A DNA stretch of 61,311 bases from SIG299 sp051880375 (lineage in GTDB: Bacteria; Bacillota; Clostridia; Lachnospirales; Lachnospiraceae), in contig JBJENV010000052.1 of the NCBI GenBank assembly GCA_051880375.1, forward strand, positions 1-61,311, in the 5' to 3' direction. The notes beneath the pieces are model-generated. The model ran no database searches. It saw only the letters and a program-made list of their open reading frames with translations, and was not told the DNA's origin. Shown here piece after piece: positions 52,670-60,555 of this stretch (within the stretch, counting starts at the first letter, position 1; the number at the start of each line of letters is the position of its first letter). The translations under genes were made by a program, and so were the position numbers.

Positions 52670-53791
52670 TTAAAAACCGTATCGTTCTTCCTTCTCTACC
52701 ACAATCTTTATCTTGCCCGGTTCACCGATGAAGGTGGAATTCGGCTTGATGGTATCGCGGCTTTCCACAATACAGTTTTCAATGTATGTGTTATCCCCAA
52801 TGTGCACATCATTTAAAATAATGGAATTTTTAATGGTGCAATTATTTCCTACATAAACCTTCTTAAACAGGACGGAATCCTCCACATGACCGTTTAAAAT
52901 ACAACCGCTGGATACCAGGCTGTTCTTTACTACTGCCTCAGGATTATATTTTGCCGGAGGATTATCATCGATTTTGGAATATACATCCGGATACTGCTTA
53001 AAGAAGTAGTCCCTGATGTCCTTGTTAAGGAAATCCATGTTTGTTTTGTAGTAGGCATCCACCGTGGAAATGTTGCTCCAGTAGGTATCCATTTCATAAG
53101 AATAAATGCGCTTTACATCTTTATAGCGAATCAGAATATCCTTTACAAAGTCATGACGCCCTTCTGCCGCAGAACGCTCCAAAAGTTCAATCAGCTGACG
53201 TCTGCGAATCACATAAATGCCGGTAGAAACCAAATTTGTTTTAGTAACCAGAGGCTTCTCCTCAAACTCTGTAATTCTTCCGCTTTCATCCGTACTCACA
53301 ACACCAAAACGGGTAGCATCTTCCTCCGGGTCAAGCGTCTTTGTTACTACCGTAATGTCTGCCTTCTTTTCAATATGATATTCTAAGACCTTATTATAGT
53401 CCAGCTTATAAACGCAGTCACCCGAAGCAATGACAACGTACGGCTCATGGCTGTTCTTTAAAAAGCTTAAGTTCTGCGCAATCGCATCTGCCGTGCCCCG
53501 ATACCAGAAGCTGTTGTCCGCCGTAATCGTCGGAGTAAATACAAACAGTCCGCCCTGCTTTCTTCCGAAATCCCACCATTTGGAGGAACTTAAATGCTCA
53601 TTTAAGGAGCGTGCACTGTACTGGGTTAAAACCGCAACCTTCTGAATATGCGAGTTTGACATATTGCTCAGCGCAAAATCTATGGCGCGGTAGCTTCCTG
53701 CAACGGGCATTGCCGCGATGGCACGCTTGTTGGAAAGCTCCTGCATTTTTGTGTTATTACCGCCTGCCAGAATAATACCTATTGCTCTCAT
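52670..53791 (-). CDS. glgD: ADP-glucose pyrophosphorylase subunit GlgD
   Basis: 373 residues. Companion of GlgC in Firmicutes, considered mainly regulatory. Nucleotidyltransferase fold with a degenerate P-loop: IILAGGNNTKMQELSNKRAIAAMPVAG instead of the GGxGxRL pattern of GlgC. Later segments ASGDCVYKLDY and FEEKP are conserved, and left-handed beta-helix repeats fill the C terminus. The start overlaps the glgC stop as ATGA, ensuring matched expression. Confidence 0.94.
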   Translation of the reverse strand: MRAIGIILAGGNNTKMQELSNKRAIAAMPVAGSYRAIDFALSNMSNSHIQKVAVLTQYSARSLNEHLSSSKWWDFGRKQGGLFVFTPTITADNSFWYRGTADAIAQNLSFLKNSHEPYVVIASGDCVYKLDYNKVLEYHIEKKADITVVTKTLDPEEDATRFGVVSTDESGRITEFEEKPLVTKTNLVSTGIYVIRRRQLIELLERSAAEGRHDFVKDILIRYKDVKRIYSYEMDTYWSNISTVDAYYKTNMDFLNKDIRDYFFKQYPDVYSKIDDNPPAKYNPEAVVKNSLVSSGCILNGHVEDSVLFKKVYVGNNCTIKNSIILNDVHIGDNTYIENCIVESRDTIKPNSTFIGEPGKIKIVVEKEERYGF

Positions 53792-55062
53792 CTGCCGTCA
53801 CCTACCTTAATAATATTCTGTCCGGATGGAAGTACTCCGTTCGGATAGTCATCTAACGTTGTTCCGCCGGAAATCGCTGTGTTCTTTCCGACACGAACCT
53901 TGTACGGCACTACAGAGCCTTCTCCGATGGTTACCATGCCGCAGTTATAAATATCCGGCTTCCATACATTCGGCACTTCCTCGCCGACACCAATCTGACA
54001 CTCCGCCCCGATGACACAGTTCTCTGCAACAATTGCCTTGTTCACTACAGTTTTTGAACCGATTTCGGTGGACTTCATAATAATGGAATCACGGATAACC
54101 GCACCTTCCTTGATGATAACTCCCGGTCCGATAATCGAGTTGTAAACCTGACCGTAAATCTCTGCACCTTCACTGATGATACAGCGTTCCACAACCGCAT
54201 CCTTTGCGATATACTGCGGAGGAATGACATCGGACTTGGTATAAATCTTCCAGAACTCCTCATACAGGTTAAACTCCGGAATCAGCTCAATTAACTCCAT
54301 ATTGGATTCCCAATAGGAAGCAAGCGTACCGACATCCTTCCAGTAACCGTTATACTCGTAAGCAAACAGCCGGTCACCTCTCTGGTGGCAGTACGGAATG
54401 ATATGCTTACCGAAATCACAGCCCTTCTGCTCAGAAAGAGCAATGAGTGCTTCCTTTAATACCTTCCAGGTAAATATGTAGATACCCATGGAAGCTAGAT
54501 TGCTTCTCGGCTTCGCCGGTTTTTCCTCAAAATCCACGATTCTCTTATTTTCGTCGGTAATCACAATACCGAAACGGCATGCTTCTTCCATCGGTACCGG
54601 AATGGTTGCCATTGTAATATCCGCATTATTTGCTTTATGGAAATCCAGCATGACCTCATAATCCATTTTATAAATATGGTCACCGCCGAGAATCAGCACA
54701 TACTCCGGATTATAGTATTCCATGTACTGCAGATTCTGATAAATCGCATTTGCCGTACCGGTATACCATTCGCTGTTCGTACTCTTCTCATAGGGAGGGA
54801 GAATAGAAACTCCGCCTACATTCCGGTCCAGATCCCACGGGATACCGATACCGATATGCGTGTTCAGCCGGAGCGGCTGATACTGGGTCAGTACACCAAC
54901 CGTATCAACACCCGAATTGATGCAGTTACTTAAAGGGAAGTCGATGATACGGTACTTTCCTCCGAAAGTTACTGCAGGCTTTGCTATGGATGACGTAAGC
55001 ACACCCAGTCTGGAACCTTGTCCGCCAGCTAAAAGCATGGCAATCATTTCTTTCTTAATCAC
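53788..55062 (-). CDS. glgC: Glucose-1-phosphate adenylyltransferase GlgC
   Basis: 424 residues from a GTG start (55062) with GAGAGG 7 nt upstream; the frame extends 16 codons further but that region includes the -10 box. Makes ADP-glucose for glycogen. P-loop LLAGGQGSRLGVLT, AKPAVTFGGKYRIIDF, GGDHIYKMDYE, FEEKPAKPRSN and the beta-helix C terminus are intact. First gene of glgC-glgD-spoVG. Confidence 0.95.
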   Translation of the reverse strand: MIKKEMIAMLLAGGQGSRLGVLTSSIAKPAVTFGGKYRIIDFPLSNCINSGVDTVGVLTQYQPLRLNTHIGIGIPWDLDRNVGGVSILPPYEKSTNSEWYTGTANAIYQNLQYMEYYNPEYVLILGGDHIYKMDYEVMLDFHKANNADITMATIPVPMEEACRFGIVITDENKRIVDFEEKPAKPRSNLASMGIYIFTWKVLKEALIALSEQKGCDFGKHIIPYCHQRGDRLFAYEYNGYWKDVGTLASYWESNMELIELIPEFNLYEEFWKIYTKSDVIPPQYIAKDAVVERCIISEGAEIYGQVYNSIIGPGVIIKEGAVIRDSIIMKSTEIGSKTVVNKAIVAENCVIGAECQIGVGEEVPNVWKPDIYNCGMVTIGEGSVVPYKVRVGKNTAISGGTTLDDYPNGVLPSGQNIIKVGDGR

Positions 55063-55100
55063 GCTATCACCTCTCGCTGTATAATATTTGCTGTACCCTA

Positions 55101-55129
55101 AGTATACCATTTTTTTTAGTAACTGTGAA
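55101..55129 (-). promoter_or_regulatory. glgC promoter
   Basis: On the minus strand TTCACA (55124-55129), 17 bp, TATACT (55101-55106), 38 nt before the GTG start. Confidence 0.75.
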
Positions 55130-55247
55130 GCATTTTTTACAAATTTTTTGACATTCTTTTTCCTTTTTTATGTATTTTAGACAAAAATATCTGCTTTTTC
55201 TACACAATTCAAACGATTCATCCTGTTCCATAGCAAGTAACGGTATA

Positions 55248-55275
55248 TTGCATTTTCGCATAAAACGGTTATAAT
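55248..55275 (+). promoter_or_regulatory. murC promoter
   Basis: TTGCAT (55248-55253), 16 bp, TATAAT (55270-55275), 54 nt before the murC start. Divergent from the glgC promoter across an AT-rich gap. Confidence 0.75.
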
Positions 55276-55329
55276 CAGATTAGTAACATATTAATAACGT
55301 AAAATTAAACAGGATAGGATGGTTTTTTC

Positions 55330-56742
55330 ATGTATCAGATTAATTTTAGCAACCCGGTACACATTCATTTTATCGGAATCGGCGGCATCAGCATGAGCGG
55401 TCTTGCAAAGCTGTTAAAAAGCAGAGGCTTTACCGTCTCCGGCTCCGACTGGAACCGCTCTGCACTGACAGAGGAGCTGACCGCACTCGGCATTCCGGTC
55501 ATGCTCGGACAACGAAGAGCAAACATTACCCCGGATATCGACCTTGTCGTATATACCGCAGCCGTCGCCGCAGATAACGAAGAACTGACTGCCGCAAGAG
55601 AGGCCGGCATTCCTACTATGGTACGTGCTGACCTGCTTGGACAGATTATGAAGCATTACCCGCATGCAGTCGGCATCGCCGGAACCCACGGAAAAACAAC
55701 GACAACCTCGCTTCTCTCCATGCTTCTGTTAAACGGAGGACTCGACCCGACCATTCACGTAGGAGGCGTGTTGGATGCCATCGGAGGTAACCTGCGTATC
55801 GGACATTCCGAATACTTTGTCGCGGAAGCCTGTGAATACACCAATACCTTTTTAAGTCTTGCGCCTACCGATGCCATTATTTTAAATATAGAAGAAGACC
55901 ATTTGGACTTTTTCAAAGATATCAATGACATCCGTGCCTCGTTTGCAAAATACATTGCGCTCGTCCCGGCGGGCGGCACGGTCTGCATCAATGCAGAAAT
56001 TGACCGTTACGACACATTATTTGAAGGCGCTGCCTGCGAAATGGAAACCTACGGTATTTTGGATGATACCGTAAACACCGCGAATGCCTCCTCTCCTTAC
56101 GATTATGCTGCTGCCAATCTCACCTATGACCATAGCGGTTGCGGAAGCTATGACCTGATTGTCCACGGTAAATATATATGCCGTATTGTACTCGGTATTC
56201 CGGGACGGCACAATATTTCAAATTCGCTTCCGGCGATTGCCCTGGCTTTAAAGTACGGTGTTGAAATCGAAAGCATCCGGACAACTCTTGCAGCCTTCCA
56301 CGGAACAAGACGCCGCTTCGAGTATAAGGGTTCCCTCGGCGGTATCCGCATTTACGATGACTATGCACATCATCCAACGGAAATCCGTGCCACGCTGACT
56401 GCCGCACAGGCATTTGAGCACAAGCGTATTATTACCGTATTTCAGCCGCACACCTATACGAGAACAAAAGCTCTGCTCCCGGAATTTGCGGAGGCTCTCT
56501 CCCTCTCCGATGTCATTGTGCTTGCAGATATCTATGCTTCCCGTGAAAAGGACACGGACGGAAAGGTTTCCTCTGCAGATTTGGAAGCTAAGCTTTTAGA
56601 AAAAGGTAAAGAAGTTTACTATTTTCACAGTTTTGACGAAATTGAAAATTTTTTATTACAATTTTCTTCCGACGGCGATTTGTTGATAACCATGGGAGCC
56701 GGAGATATTGTAATTGTGGGCGAATCGCTCCTCGGAAAATAG
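55330..56742 (+). CDS. murC: UDP-N-acetylmuramate--L-alanine ligase
   Basis: 470 residues. First amino-acid addition in peptidoglycan precursor synthesis. N-terminal Rossmann part HFIGIGGISMSGLAKLL, ATP loop AGTHGKTTTTSLL, magnesium/ligand segment EACEYTNTFL, and YDDYAHHPTEIRATL in the C-terminal domain. Complete and of usual length. It starts a plus-strand run (murC, dnaD, dnaI-like, prs) and its stop codon abuts the first DnaA box. Confidence 0.97.
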   Translation: MYQINFSNPVHIHFIGIGGISMSGLAKLLKSRGFTVSGSDWNRSALTEELTALGIPVMLGQRRANITPDIDLVVYTAAVAADNEELTAAREAGIPTMVRADLLGQIMKHYPHAVGIAGTHGKTTTTSLLSMLLLNGGLDPTIHVGGVLDAIGGNLRIGHSEYFVAEACEYTNTFLSLAPTDAIILNIEEDHLDFFKDINDIRASFAKYIALVPAGGTVCINAEIDRYDTLFEGAACEMETYGILDDTVNTANASSPYDYAAANLTYDHSGCGSYDLIVHGKYICRIVLGIPGRHNISNSLPAIALALKYGVEIESIRTTLAAFHGTRRRFEYKGSLGGIRIYDDYAHHPTEIRATLTAAQAFEHKRIITVFQPHTYTRTKALLPEFAEALSLSDVIVLADIYASREKDTDGKVSSADLEAKLLEKGKEVYYFHSFDEIENFLLQFSSDGDLLITMGAGDIVIVGESLLGK

Positions 56743-56923
56743 TTATCCACATTATCCACAGGCTTATTCACAATTTTTATTCGGATTTGCCTGTGGATTA
56801 TTTATTTCATGATTTTCAAATTTAGAAACTTTCCGACAAAGGTAGAACGTTTAAAACGCTGGATTTCACATTAATTTACATTCAAAAATTAAGATTTCCA
56901 CAGACTTATCCACGTTATCCACA
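56743..56923. promoter_or_regulatory. Cluster of DnaA boxes between murC and dnaD
   Basis: Three perfect TTATCCACA boxes (56743-56751, 56752-56760, 56915-56923), three with one mismatch (56764-56772 TTATTCACA; 56792-56800 on the minus strand, TAATCCACA; 56906-56914 TTATCCACG) and one with two mismatches (56894-56902). Two pairs sit back to back with no spacing. The 90 bp between the two groups is AT-rich. The last box is 36 bp upstream of the dnaD -35 box. Confidence 0.85.
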
Positions 56924-56959
56924 TTTTTATTCTACAAAACATGTACATTTCCACCCCCA

Positions 56960-56988
56960 TTGGACGAATCCCCAAAGTGTGCTATACT
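56960..56988 (+). promoter_or_regulatory. dnaD promoter
   Basis: TTGGAC (56960-56965), 17 bp, TATACT (56983-56988), 36 bp before the dnaD ATG, which has AAGGGG upstream. Confidence 0.8.
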
Positions 56989-57024
56989 GCGAAAAGAGGA
57001 GCAATCACAAGGGGATAGAAAAAG

Positions 57025-58128
57025 ATGAGTACAATTACAATCAGCACCGACCGTAAGTTCAGTGCTACGGTGGTTCCAAATTTATTTATTGACCGTTATA
57101 TGCCTTCCGCAAACGGAGCATATGTCAAGGTTTACCTATATCTGTTACGTTGTATGTCCGGCGCCGGAGAACCTTTTACCTTATCCGTTGCGGCAGAGCA
57201 GCTGGACGAAACCGAAAAAGACATCTTAAGAGCGCTCGCTTATTGGGAAAAGGTTCATGTGCTTTCTCTTACCAGGGAAAAGGACGAGCTGACCGGCATT
57301 ACCTTCCTTGATTTAAGCAGTGAACCATTTGAAGAAAGAGAAACTGCAGACTTACCTCGGACAAGCAATGTCATTTCCTTAGAACAGCGCCGCAAGGAAT
57401 CCGTTTCCGAAGCTGACGGTGAAGAGCCTTACACAAAACCGGTGTACACCGAAAAGCAGATTAGTGAACTCATGAAAAAGGAAGATATCTCCTGGCTGAT
57501 GAACATCATCGAAGTATATCTGGAACGGCTGTTAACACCGCAGGATGTCAATCTGGTTCTTTACTTATATGAAACGCTCGGTTTCTCCAAGGAACTGATT
57601 CTTCACTTATACGAATACTGTATCAGCAAAAACAAAAAGAAGTGTGAGTACATAGAAGCCGTTGCCATTTCATGGCATAAGGAAGGTATTGACACCGTGG
57701 AAAAAGCAGAGCAGGTCAGCATGATGTACGATACCTGCTTTAACGCGGTCAATCGTGCCTTTTCTCTCGGCAGACTGCCGGGCGCAAAAGAGCGGGACTT
57801 TTTAAAGCGCTGGAGTGCATGGAAGTTTTCTCCTGAGCTGATAGAGGAAGCCTGCAACCGCACCTTATTACAGATTGGAAAGCCGGATTTTAAATACACG
57901 GACAAGATTCTGGAAAGCTGGCACAAAGAAGGCATCCGTACTTTAAAGGATGTTGAGGAGGCAGACAAGGCATTTGCAGCACAATCTTCCGAAAAGCATG
58001 CCTCCCGCTCCCAGACAAAACCTGTCGTCCCGATGACAAAATCGGCAGGCAGCTATAACAGCTATCCGCAGCGCCAGTATTCTGAACAGGAACTGTTAGA
58101 AATAGAACGCCGCCTGCTTAGCAACTAG
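57025..58128 (+). CDS. DnaD-family primosome protein with tandem DnaD (DDBH2) domains
   Basis: 367 residues. N-terminal winged-helix-like part (about 1-100; VPNLFIDRYMPSANGAYVKVYLYLL), an acidic linker, and two successive DDBH2 domains: around 150-225 with YIEAVAISWHKEGI and around 230-310 with YTDKILESWHKEGIRT. Both keep the YxxxIxxxWxxxGI signature, giving a DnaB(Bacillus)-like layout rather than the single domain of DnaD. The C terminus is disordered and basic. These proteins remodel DNA and help load the replicative helicase. It lies 62 nt before the DnaI-like loader gene and behind a DnaA-box cluster. Confidence 0.9.
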   Translation: MSTITISTDRKFSATVVPNLFIDRYMPSANGAYVKVYLYLLRCMSGAGEPFTLSVAAEQLDETEKDILRALAYWEKVHVLSLTREKDELTGITFLDLSSEPFEERETADLPRTSNVISLEQRRKESVSEADGEEPYTKPVYTEKQISELMKKEDISWLMNIIEVYLERLLTPQDVNLVLYLYETLGFSKELILHLYEYCISKNKKKCEYIEAVAISWHKEGIDTVEKAEQVSMMYDTCFNAVNRAFSLGRLPGAKERDFLKRWSAWKFSPELIEEACNRTLLQIGKPDFKYTDKILESWHKEGIRTLKDVEEADKAFAAQSSEKHASRSQTKPVVPMTKSAGSYNSYPQRQYSEQELLEIERRLLSN

Positions 58129-58190
58129 CGGCTACCGAAGGACAGTTTTTACAGTACGGCATTTCATGCCGCAGCAGAAAGGATGTTTCT

Positions 58191-59180
58191 ATGGGCTTAA
58201 AAAACTACCAGTATAATTCCATTATGCGTCAATACGATGACAGACAGGCGGCAGCCCGCGCACTTTTAGACAAGCGCCGTGCCGAAGTGGATTCTGCCGT
58301 CCCGGCTTACCGGGAGTTGGAAGAACGCATCATTGAAGGCTCCATCCGCTGTGCAAAGCAGGCACTTTACGGAGGTCAGGATACCATTGCCGCACTCCGT
58401 GCAGAAAACAGGCGGCTATCTGAACAAAAGCAGGAGCTTCTTGTTGCCGCCGGCTTTCCTGCCGACTACTTAACCCCGTCCTATCTCTGTCCGGACTGTC
58501 AGGATACGGGAATGATCGGTGAAGAACGTTGCCATTGCTTTAAGCAGGCTGTGGTAGATTTGTTGTATAAACAGTCCAATTTAGGCGATATTTTGAAAGA
58601 AGAAAACTTTTCTACGTTTTCGTTTGATTACTATAATAATACGGAAGCTGATGCCGTAACCGGCATGACACCGTTACAGAACATGCACCGGATTTATGAC
58701 ACTGCCGTTGCCTTTGTCAAAAAGTTTGATTCGGAATACCAGAACCTTCTCTTTTACGGAAATTCCGGTCTCGGTAAGACATTTCTTTCCCACTGCATCG
58801 CAAACGAGCTGATTGGCACGGCACATACCGTACTGTATCTGACTGCCTATCAGCTGTTTGATATCTTAGGGAAATCTTTTAAAGAGGATACCGAAGCATC
58901 GAATGCTGCTTCAGCCGAGCATATTTTAGACTGTGATCTGCTGATTATTGATGACCTTGGCACCGAGCTTTCCACTGCATTCACGATTTCCCGTTTCAGC
59001 CAGTGCATCAATGAACGGTACTTAAACAAGCGTTCCACCATCATTTCCACCAACTTCAGCATTCAGGATTTATCGAACATGTACGGAGAACGAAACTTTT
59101 CCCGAATTTCCAGCAGCTATACGCTGCTCCGTTTCTCGGGCGAGGATATCCGCTTAAAAAAGCGTTGGAAAACACCTTGA
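58191..59180 (+). CDS. DnaC/DnaI-like helicase loader ATPase
   Basis: 329 residues. An N-terminal helical region and a Cys-rich zinc site (LCPDCQDTGMIGEERCHC) are followed by an AAA+ ATPase: Walker A FYGNSGLGKTFLSHC, Walker B LLIIDDLGTEL, sensor ISTNFSIQDL and the arginine-finger region RISSSYTLLRFSGEDIR. Loads the replicative helicase together with DnaD-type proteins. AAAGGAT precedes the ATG. IstB-like transposition helpers share this fold, but the zinc site and the dnaD neighbour favour helicase loading. Confidence 0.9.
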   Translation: MGLKNYQYNSIMRQYDDRQAAARALLDKRRAEVDSAVPAYRELEERIIEGSIRCAKQALYGGQDTIAALRAENRRLSEQKQELLVAAGFPADYLTPSYLCPDCQDTGMIGEERCHCFKQAVVDLLYKQSNLGDILKEENFSTFSFDYYNNTEADAVTGMTPLQNMHRIYDTAVAFVKKFDSEYQNLLFYGNSGLGKTFLSHCIANELIGTAHTVLYLTAYQLFDILGKSFKEDTEASNAASAEHILDCDLLIIDDLGTELSTAFTISRFSQCINERYLNKRSTIISTNFSIQDLSNMYGERNFSRISSSYTLLRFSGEDIRLKKRWKTP

Positions 59181-59205
59181 CAAAACAGGGCACGGATACT
59201 ATCAT
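59177..59205 (+). promoter_or_regulatory. prs promoter
   Basis: TTGACA (59177-59182) overlapping the dnaI-like stop codon, 17 bp, TATCAT (59200-59205). A small hairpin ACGGCG-AAG-CGCCGT (59211-59225) would sit at the very 5' end of the transcript. Confidence 0.7.
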
Positions 59206-59305
59206 AAAACACGGCGAAGCGCCGTCTGTGTCCGGATGCAGCTTTATTTACCATATGCATCCCGTTACCCAATGTAAACAAAACAAAAAACCGGAGGATA
59301 ACATT

Positions 59306-60478
59306 ATGCCGCAACAAGATGATTACTTAACGACAATCCCTGTCGGAAAGCTTGGTATTATTGCTCTCGAAAGCAGCAAAGGAATTGCCCAGAAGGTCAA
59401 CGATTACATTGTAGAGTGGAGAAACAGCCGTAATCATGAGCATACGGAGACCATTCATTTCAACGACTACAAGAAGGACTCTTACTTAGTTGAGACACAT
59501 TGTCCTCGTTTCGGTACCGGCGAAGCCAAGGGTGTTATCCGCGAATCGGTTCGCGGAGACGACCTTTACATTCTACTGGATGTTACCAATTACAGCCTGA
59601 CCTACACCGTCTGCGGACAGGTCAACCACATGTCTCCTGACGACCACTTTCAGGACTTAAAGCGAATCATTGCCGCAGTCGGCGGTAAAGCACGCAAGAT
59701 TACGGTCATCATGCCGTTTTTATACGAAAGCAGACAGCACAAGAGAAGCACCAGAGAGTCCCTTGACTGTGCACTTGCTCTTCAGGAGCTTGTTAATATG
59801 GGTGTTGACAGCATTATCACCTTTGATGCGCATGACCCTCGTGTACAGAATGCCATTCCGCTCAATTCCTTTGAAACCATACAGCCGACCTATCAGTTCA
59901 TCAAGGCTCTGCTTCGCAATGTATCGGATATCGTACTCGATGCGGAGCATACCATGGTCATCAGCCCGGATGAAGGTGCCATGGGCCGTGCCGTTTATTT
60001 CGGAAACGTCATGGGTGTAGATGTCGGCATGTTCTATAAGCGCCGCGATTATACCACTGTTGTAAACGGCCGCAATCCTATCGTTGCCCACGAATTTCTC
60101 GGAAGCAGCGTAGACGGCAAGGATGTTATCATCGTCGACGATATGATTTCTTCCGGCGAAAGTATGTTAGATGTTGCAACCGAATTAAAGAAGCGTAAGG
60201 CACGCAGAATTTTCATCTGCTCCACCTTCGGTCTGTTCACCAACGGTCTTGCAAAGTTCGATGAGGCATACGAAAACGGCCTCATTGACCGTGTCATTAC
60301 AACGAACCTTGTTTACCAGACAAATGAACTTCTGTCACGCCCGTACTATATCAGCGCCGATATGAGCAAATACATTGCTCTTTTAATCGATGCCCTGAAC
60401 CATGACGGCTCCATCAGTGAGTTCTTAAGCCCGACAGAGCGTATCCAGAACCTGTTAAACAAGTATAAAAACCGTTAA
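59306..60478 (+). CDS. prs: Ribose-phosphate pyrophosphokinase, long divergent form
   Basis: 390 residues from ATG 59306 (GGAGG upstream); a TTG-initiated extension of the frame overlaps the preceding gene and is rejected. Makes PRPP from ribose-5-phosphate and ATP for nucleotide, His and Trp synthesis. Two phosphoribosyltransferase-fold halves: flexible-loop KRRDYTTV, the PRPP loop VIIVDDMISSGESMLD, and TFDAHDPRVQNAIP. It is about 70 residues longer than classical Prs (near 315) and has only distant N-terminal similarity. Long Prs of this kind occur in Clostridia. Confidence 0.9.
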   Translation: MPQQDDYLTTIPVGKLGIIALESSKGIAQKVNDYIVEWRNSRNHEHTETIHFNDYKKDSYLVETHCPRFGTGEAKGVIRESVRGDDLYILLDVTNYSLTYTVCGQVNHMSPDDHFQDLKRIIAAVGGKARKITVIMPFLYESRQHKRSTRESLDCALALQELVNMGVDSIITFDAHDPRVQNAIPLNSFETIQPTYQFIKALLRNVSDIVLDAEHTMVISPDEGAMGRAVYFGNVMGVDVGMFYKRRDYTTVVNGRNPIVAHEFLGSSVDGKDVIIVDDMISSGESMLDVATELKKRKARRIFICSTFGLFTNGLAKFDEAYENGLIDRVITTNLVYQTNELLSRPYYISADMSKYIALLIDALNHDGSISEFLSPTERIQNLLNKYKNR

Positions 60479-60525
60479 TAAAACCGCAAAGCATGTACGC
60501 ATCAGGCACATGCAGCCAGAAAAGC

Positions 60526-60555
60526 AAGACCCGCGCCGGTATCAGTGCGGGTCTT
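60526..60555. terminator. Bidirectional terminator shared by prs and the PBP gene
   Basis: Stem AAGACCCGC (60526-60534) / GCGGGTCTT (60547-60555) with a 12-nt loop, followed by CTGTTTTA on the plus strand and GCTTTTCTG on the minus strand. The stem includes the last codons and stop of the PBP gene. Confidence 0.8.

Noticed and set aside
55063..55110. GlgC start 16 codons upstream
   Set aside because: Those codons span the -10 box TATACT; the GTG at 55062 has a proper ribosome binding site.
56743..57024. Replication origin between murC and dnaD
   Set aside because: DnaA boxes and an AT-rich stretch are present and genes diverge nearby, but dnaA/dnaN are absent and plus-strand C exceeds G on both sides in the lines counted. 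Kept as a DnaA-box cluster instead.
58191..59180. IstB-type transposition helper and a nearby insertion sequence
   Set aside because: The Cys-rich zinc site and dnaD neighbour fit a helicase loader; no transposase or terminal inverted repeats are seen.
59165..59305. N-terminal extension of Prs from a TTG overlapping the dnaI-like gene
   Set aside because: The extension overlaps the prs promoter and has no PRPP synthetase similarity; GGAGG precedes the ATG at 59306.
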